10,185 bases of DNA, taken from assembly GCA_902826945.1 (NCBI GenBank), contig CADEGS010000163.1, positions 1 to 10,185 on the forward strand, written 5' to 3'. Position 1 is the first letter of the stretch, and each line of letters opens with the position of its first letter. This DNA comes from an uncultured bacterium. GTDB lineage: Bacteria; Planctomycetota; UBA1135; GCA-002686595. The translations under genes and the position numbers were made by a program. The notes below the pieces were generated by a model. That model was given only the letters and a program-made list of their open reading frames with translations, had not been told where the DNA came from and did no database searches. Shown in pieces: positions 6,608 to 10,185 of this stretch.

Positions 6608-7318
6608 TCAGCGCGCGGCGGCGGCGGCCTGCCTGTGCTCGATGCGGCCCAGGCGCCCCTTGTCGAGGTGCACGACCGTCTGCGCGTGCTCGGCGGCGCG
6701 TGGGTCGTGCGTCACCATCAGGACGGTCTTGCCCAGCTCGCGGTTCAGGCGCGAGACGAGCTGCATGATCTGCTCGGCCGACTCGCGGTCGAGGTCGCCG
6801 GTCGGCTCGTCGGCCAGCAGGAGCTTGGGGTCGGTCGCGATCGCGCGCGCGATCGCCACGCGCTGCTCCTGGCCGCCGGAGAGCTGGCGCGGCCGGTGGC
6901 GCGCGCGGTCGGCCAGGCCGACCAGCTCGAGCGCGTAGAGCGCGTGCTCGCGGCGCTTCTTGCGCGAGAGCGGCGTCAGGGACAGCGGCAGCTCGACGTT
7001 CTCGAGCGCGGTCAGCACCGGCACCAGGTTGAAGCCCTGGAACACGAAGCCGACGCTGAGCGCGCGCCAGCGCGAGAGCTCGGAGCCCGACAGGCTGCCC
7101 AGGTCCTCGCCGGCGACGACCACGTGGCCCGCGTCGGGCACGTCCAGCCCGCCGACCAGGTTGAGCAGCGTCGTCTTGCCCGAGCCCGACGGGCCCATCA
7201 GCGCGTAGAAGGCGCCCGCGTCCATCGCGAGGTCGAGGTCGTCGAGCACGACCAGCTCCTCCCCGCCGCGGCGGTAGCTCTTCGTCACCTTCCGGACCTG
7301 GATGATCGGTTCGCTCAT
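6608..7318 (-). CDS. ABC transporter ATPase, MacB/LolD/DevA type
   Basis: The 236-residue protein is a single, complete nucleotide-binding domain, the usual size for LolD/DevA-like ATPases. It shows Walker [10 protein letters not shown] (42-50), Q-loop Q94 in [17 protein letters not shown], signature LSGGQEQR (146-153), Walker B LLLADE (166-171), D-loop GDLD (174-177) and switch His H204 in VTHD. It powers the two FtsX-type permeases encoded directly downstream, on the cytosolic face. The frame stays open far upstream, but homology begins at [15 protein letters not shown], so ATG 7318 is chosen. An in-frame ATG at 7387 would add 23 proline/arginine-rich residues that do not resemble this family. 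Neither has a clear ribosome site. The signature reads GGQEQR where GGQQQR is more usual, a harmless-looking variation. Confidence 0.95.
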   Translation of the reverse strand: MSEPIIQVRKVTKSYRRGGEELVVLDDLDLAMDAGAFYALMGPSGSGKTTLLNLVGGLDVPDAGHVVVAGEDLGSLSGSELSRWRALSVGFVFQGFNLVPVLTALENVELPLSLTPLSRKKRREHALYALELVGLADRARHRPRQLSGGQEQRVAIARAIATDPKLLLADEPTGDLDRESAEQIMQLVSRLNRELGKTVLMVTHDPRAAEHAQTVVHLDKGRLGRIEHRQAAAAAR

Positions 7319-7404
7319 GGCGGTCTCGCGGCGCGGCAGGGGAGCCGGATCGGGCGCGCGCCGCCGGGCGGGGCGCGCGGGGAGCATGGTAGCGGGGGAG
7401 CGAG

Positions 7405-7427
7405 CGCGGGCGCCCCCCGGGCCCGCG
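7405..7427 (-). other. Hairpin between the adaptor and ATPase genes
   Basis: Seventeen bases after the adaptor stop, CGCGGGC and GCCCGCG can form a 7-bp all-GC stem around a 9-base loop. No T-run follows. It could be a partial terminator or mRNA stabiliser that sets the ratio of adaptor to ATPase/permease. The rest of the 125-base gap (7319-7443) shows no clear gene. A TACCAT sequence overlapping the in-frame ATG at 7387 is -10-like but lacks a -35. Confidence 0.3.
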
Positions 7428-7443
7428 ATCCTTCGGACGGCGG

Positions 7444-8856
7444 TCAGGGCACGCGCACGCGCTCGCCGTCGGCCAGCGAGGCGGGCGGGTGCAGGACGAC
7501 CAGCTCGCCGTCCTCGAGCCCGCTCTCGATCAGGACGCGGCCGCCCTTCTCGGCGCCGGCCTGCACGCGGCGCAGGCGCACGACGTCGCGCTCGAGCACG
7601 AACACCGCGCGCGCGCCGTCCGCCGGGACGAGCGCGTCGGCCGGCAGGAGCACCGAGCCCGGCGGCGTGGCCTCGGCCGAGGGCGCGCCCGCGCCGGGCG
7701 AGAACACGACGCGCGCGCCCATCTCCGGGCGCAGGCGCTCGTCGGTGCGCGCGAAGGCCACGCGCACCTCGACGGTCGCCTTCTGGCGGTTCGCGGTCGG
7801 CCAGATGCGCGTCACCCGGCCGTCGTAGCGGTCGGCCGGCCAGGCGTCGAGGTAGATCGCCGCCGGCGCGTCGATCGCGACCGCGGCGATCGAGGTCTCG
7901 GGCACCTCGACCTGCACCTCGAGCGAGTCGAAGTCCACGATCGTCGCCACCGAGCCGCGGCTCTGCGCGCCCTGCGAGTTGGGCGAGACGACCTCGCCGA
8001 CCTCGGCGTCCTTGAGCACCACGACGCCGTCGAAGGGCGCGCGCACGATCGTCTTGGCGAGCGTCGCGCGCGCCTGGTCGCGCTCGGCCGTCACGACGGC
8101 GATGCGCGTCTCGGCCTCGCGCACCGAGGCCTCGGCCACGGCCACGTCGGCCGCGCCGGTCGCGAGCGCGGCCTCGGCGCCCGACACGCCGGCCCCGGCG
8201 GCGCTCAGGCGCGCGGCGGCCTCGTCGCGCTCGGCCTCGGCGCGGTCGAGCTCCTCGCGCGAGGCGAAGGCGTCGCGCAGGAGCGAGGCCATGCGCTCGG
8301 CGTTCGCGCGCGCCAGGCGCAGCGTGGCCTCGGCCTCGGTGCGGCGCGCGCGCGCGGTCTCGGCGTCGGAGCGCAGCCCGTCGAGCCGGGCGCGCGCGGC
8401 CTCGGCCTGCGCGCGCGCGCGCTCCAGGCCGCTCTGCGCCGAGAGCAGGTCCGCCTCGGCGCGCCGCACGGCCGCCTCGTACTCGTCGGCGTAGAGGCGC
8501 GCGACGACGTCGCCGGCGTGCACGACCGTGCCCTCCTCGACGTTCATCTCGACGATGCGCCCGGGCGTGTCGGCCGAGAGCGCCGCGCGGTGGCGCGCGA
8601 CGACGTAGCCGTTGGCGGCGGTGCCCGCGACGGCGCCGGCGGCGATCGCGCTCGAGCGCTGCACGCGCACGACCTCGACCTCGGGCAGCCGCACGCGATC
8701 GAGCGCGAGGCCGAGCGGCCGGCGGAAGAGAAACGCGCCGAGCGCGAGGAGGAGCACCAGCGCGATCCAGCCCCACGGGACGCGCCGGCGGCGCGCGCGC
8801 GCGGGCGCGGCCGGCGTGCCGGCCGCGCGGTCGATCTTCAGTCGCTCGAGGTCCAA
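7444..8856 (-). CDS. Periplasmic adaptor (membrane fusion) protein of the ABC exporter, HlyD/MacA/DevB family
   Basis: From TTG 8856 the protein has 470 residues. An arginine-rich cytosolic start (R20-R25) is followed by one membrane anchor (about 28-44), giving an N-in, periplasm-out protein. [20 protein letters not shown] (82-101) starts the first half of the lipoyl domain. A long Ala/Glu/Arg-rich coiled-coil hairpin (about 125-270) follows, then the second lipoyl half ([20 protein letters not shown]), and a beta-barrel containing LEVQVEVPE and [11 protein letters not shown]. Such proteins link an inner-membrane MacB-type transporter to a TolC-like outer-membrane channel; none is encoded here. 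No ATG or GTG lies in frame between the pdxT stop region and the anchor, so the start is non-standard. TTG 8856 has GGAG nine bases upstream and yields [13 protein letters not shown] 8880 is the alternative. Confidence 0.92.
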   Translation of the reverse strand: MDLERLKIDRAAGTPAAPARARRRRVPWGWIALVLLLALGAFLFRRPLGLALDRVRLPEVEVVRVQRSSAIAAGAVAGTAANGYVVARHRAALSADTPGRIVEMNVEEGTVVHAGDVVARLYADEYEAAVRRAEADLLSAQSGLERARAQAEAARARLDGLRSDAETARARRTEAEATLRLARANAERMASLLRDAFASREELDRAEAERDEAAARLSAAGAGVSGAEAALATGAADVAVAEASVREAETRIAVVTAERDQARATLAKTIVRAPFDGVVVLKDAEVGEVVSPNSQGAQSRGSVATIVDFDSLEVQVEVPETSIAAVAIDAPAAIYLDAWPADRYDGRVTRIWPTANRQKATVEVRVAFARTDERLRPEMGARVVFSPGAGAPSAEATPPGSVLLPADALVPADGARAVFVLERDVVRLRRVQAGAEKGGRVLIESGLEDGELVVLHPPASLADGERVRVP

Positions 8857-8878
8857 CGGGCCGCGCTCCGGGGCGGAC

Positions 8879-8907
8879 AGGCTAGCGCCCTCGTGCGGGC
8901 GCCGGAA
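8879..8907 (-). promoter_or_regulatory. Weak promoter candidate before the exporter genes
   Basis: On the minus strand, TAGCCT (8884-8879) resembles a -10 box, with TTCCGG (8907-8902) 17 bases upstream as a poor -35. A start about 8872 would give a short leader carrying GGAG (8869-8866) and the TTG at 8856. If real, it separates the exporter from pdxST and rules out the CTG 8880 start. The -35 match is weak. Confidence 0.25.
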
Positions 8908-8920
8908 GCGCGCGCGCCCG
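8896..8920 (-). terminator. Hairpin after pdxT
   Basis: CGGGCGC (8896-8902) and GCGCCCG (8914-8920) form a 7-bp stem with an 11-base loop, starting 10 bases after the pdxT stop. No T-run follows. It may mark the end of the pdxST message or simply reflect the GC-rich composition; it overlaps the -35 region of the candidate exporter promoter. Confidence 0.25.
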
Positions 8921-8930
8921 GCCGATGCGC

Positions 8931-9566
8931 TCAGGCGCCGCCCGCGCGGGCCGCGGCGGGTGCCAGGCGCCCCGGCGCGTGCGCGTCGAGGAAGTAGCGG
9001 TGCAGGAACGGGTCGCCCGAGAGCTCGGGGTGGAAGCTCGCGGCGAGCAGGCCCGGGCTCTCGACCAGGATCGGCTCCGCGCCGCGCCGCGCGAGCACGC
9101 GCAGCGCCGGGCCGGGGCGCTCGAAGCGCGGCGCGCGGATGAAGACGCACGGGAAGCGGCGCGCGAAGGCCTCGAGCACGAGCGGCTCGACGCGCGAGTC
9201 GCGCTGCGGGCCGTGGGCGTTGCGCGCCACGGCGACGTCGAGCAACCCCAGCCGCGGCGGGCGCTGGCCCTCGTCGCGGCCGAGCAGGATCGCGCCCGCG
9301 CAGGTGCCGAAGAGCGCCAGGCGGCCGGCGCGGGAGCGCTCGACGAGCGCGGCGTCGAGGCCGAAGAGCGCGAGCAGCCGCGCCAGCGTGGTGGACTCGC
9401 CGCCGGGCAGCACGAGGTGCGTCAGCCCCTCGAGGTCGGCCGGCGCGCGCACCGCGCGCGGCGCGCAGCCGAGCGCGCGCAGCGCGGCCAGGTGCGGCTC
9501 GAAGCCGCCTTGCAGCGCCAGCACGCCGACCCCGCGCCCGGCTCCAGCCTCGCGCGCGCCGCTCAC
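8931..9566 (-). CDS. pdxT: Pyridoxal 5'-phosphate synthase, glutaminase subunit PdxT
   Basis: PdxT (211 residues here, slightly longer than the usual 190-200) hydrolyses glutamine and passes ammonia to PdxS for the synthesis of pyridoxal 5'-phosphate. It is a cytosolic class I glutamine amidotransferase. [12 protein letters not shown] (residues 14-25) is the family N-terminus, LPGGESTTL (53-61) forms the oxyanion-hole loop, GTCAGAILL (87-95) holds the nucleophile C89, and SFHPEL (177-182) holds H179 and E181, completing the triad. [10 protein letters not shown] (115-124) corresponds to the conserved RNA(F/Y)GRQ segment; the Pro for Arg change is unusual. The GTG start at 9566 overlaps the pdxS stop as GTGA, indicating translational coupling; it gives about 11 extra N-terminal residues compared with typical members. 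The complete catalytic set implies an active enzyme. Confidence 0.95.
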   Translation of the reverse strand: MSGAREAGAGRGVGVLALQGGFEPHLAALRALGCAPRAVRAPADLEGLTHLVLPGGESTTLARLLALFGLDAALVERSRAGRLALFGTCAGAILLGRDEGQRPPRLGLLDVAVARNAHGPQRDSRVEPLVLEAFARRFPCVFIRAPRFERPGPALRVLARRGAEPILVESPGLLAASFHPELSGDPFLHRYFLDAHAPGRLAPAAARAGGA

Positions 9567-10185
9567 CGGCCGCGCCCCGCCAGGAGCTCGCGCTCGGACA
9601 GGGCGTCGCGCGCGATGCCGCGCATCGGCGCGCCGCTCTCGGCGCAGGCCTCGAGCACGACCTCGGGCTCGCGGAAGCGCGCCGTGGCGCGCACGATCGC
9701 GGCGGCGGTGCGCTCGGGGTCGCTCGAGCCGAACACGCCGGAGCCGACGAAGACCGCTTCGGCGCCGAGCTCCATGACGAGCGCGGCGTCGGCCGGCGTG
9801 GCGATGCCGCCGGCGGCGAAGTTGGGCACGGGCAGGCGCCCGAGCGCGCGCACGCGCGCCAGGAGCTCGCTCGAGACGCCGAGCTCGCGCGCCAGGCCGA
9901 AGAGCTCGCCCTCGTCGCAGGCGAGCGCGCGCGCGAGCTCCGCGTTCATGCGCCGCAGGTGGCGCACGGCCTCGGACACGTCGCCGGTGCCGGCCTCGCC
10001 CTTGGTGCGGATCAGCGAGGCGCCCTCGGCGATGCGCCGCAGCGCCTCGCCCAGGTCGCGCGCGCCGCACACGAAGGGCACGCGGAAGCCGCGCTTGTCG
10101 ACGTGGTGCTCGTGGTCGGCGGGGGTCAGGACCTCGCTCTCGTCGATGAAGTCGACCGCCAGCGCCTCGAGCACGCGCGCCTCGG
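9563..10185 (-). CDS. pdxS: Pyridoxal 5'-phosphate synthase, lyase subunit PdxS (5' end outside window)
   Basis: About 206 C-terminal codons of a protein usually near 295 residues are present, and the frame is open to the window edge. PdxS is a (beta/alpha)8 barrel that assembles as a dodecamer and makes pyridoxal 5'-phosphate from ribose 5-phosphate, glyceraldehyde 3-phosphate and ammonia supplied by PdxT. Family blocks are seen in order: [50 protein letters not shown] (the Lys encoded at 10001-10003 corresponds to the second catalytic lysine, Lys149 in B. subtilis numbering), [18 protein letters not shown], and VFVGSGVF (phosphate binding). The first catalytic lysine (Lys81) would lie upstream of the window. 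The C-terminus ends ELLAGRGR, similar to the usual RGW ending. The stop overlaps the pdxT start by four bases. Confidence 0.97.
   Translation of the reverse strand, partial: EARVLEALAVDFIDESEVLTPADHEHHVDKRGFRVPFVCGARDLGEALRRIAEGASLIRTKGEAGTGDVSEAVRHLRRMNAELARALACDEGELFGLARELGVSSELLARVRALGRLPVPNFAAGGIATPADAALVMELGAEAVFVGSGVFGSSDPERTAAAIVRATARFREPEVVLEACAESGAPMRGIARDALSERELLAGRGR

Noticed and set aside
4034..7828. 1264-codon open frame on the plus strand, antisense to the exporter genes
   Set aside because: The protein is low-complexity Arg/Ala/His/Gln/Asp-rich with no domain pattern; the opposite strand has four textbook genes. Extreme GC content removes stop codons from shadow frames.
7319..8776. 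Frame continuing upstream of the ATPase, which would fuse it to about 486 residues
   Set aside because: The extension is Arg/Ala-rich low-complexity sequence overlapping the adaptor gene in another frame; ATPase homology starts at ATG 7318.
9567..10070. Upstream extension of the PdxT frame to 379 residues
   Set aside because: It overlaps pdxS in another frame and shows no family similarity; the GTGA overlap start at 9566 is normal for pdxST.

Overview
The window is very GC-rich DNA (well above 70% by eye, with almost only G/C-ending codons) from a Gram-negative-type bacterium. The inner-membrane exporter with a periplasmic adaptor implies two membranes. A high-GC planctomycete, myxobacterium or related uncultured lineage would fit, but nothing here fixes the phylum.

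Left part, plus strand: the 3' part of a metallo-beta-lactamase-fold protein whose metal-ligand pattern resembles the diiron beta-hydroxylase CmlA (1-1539), followed by a strong hairpin. Then comes an AAA ATPase with a C-terminal nuclease-like DUF4143 domain (1648-2805). It sits behind a small AT-rich promoter/palindrome patch and has slightly more A/T-ending codons, so it looks like an acquired accessory gene.

Junction: the stop codon of the AAA gene lies inside a perfect 21-bp inverted repeat (2802-2822 and 2964-2984). The repeat encloses 141 bp that can fold into four further small hairpins. Both ends carry CTAG. It looks like a MITE-type non-autonomous element or a structured RNA/bidirectional terminator between convergent genes, and it is the least explained feature of the window.

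Right part, all minus strand, read from right to left: pdxS (5' end outside the window) and pdxT, overlapping by GTGA, which together make pyridoxal 5'-phosphate; then a four-gene MacAB/DevBCA-like export system (periplasmic adaptor, ATPase, two different FtsX/MacB permeases); then a polytopic membrane protein that may be a GT-C type glycosyltransferase. The exporter genes are tightly packed and probably co-transcribed. No outer-membrane channel is present and the substrate cannot be read from the sequence. The adaptor has no ATG or GTG start in a sensible place and seems to begin at TTG 8856.

No gene-free stretch exceeds 300 bases. No tRNA, rRNA, CRISPR array or recognisable transposase was seen.
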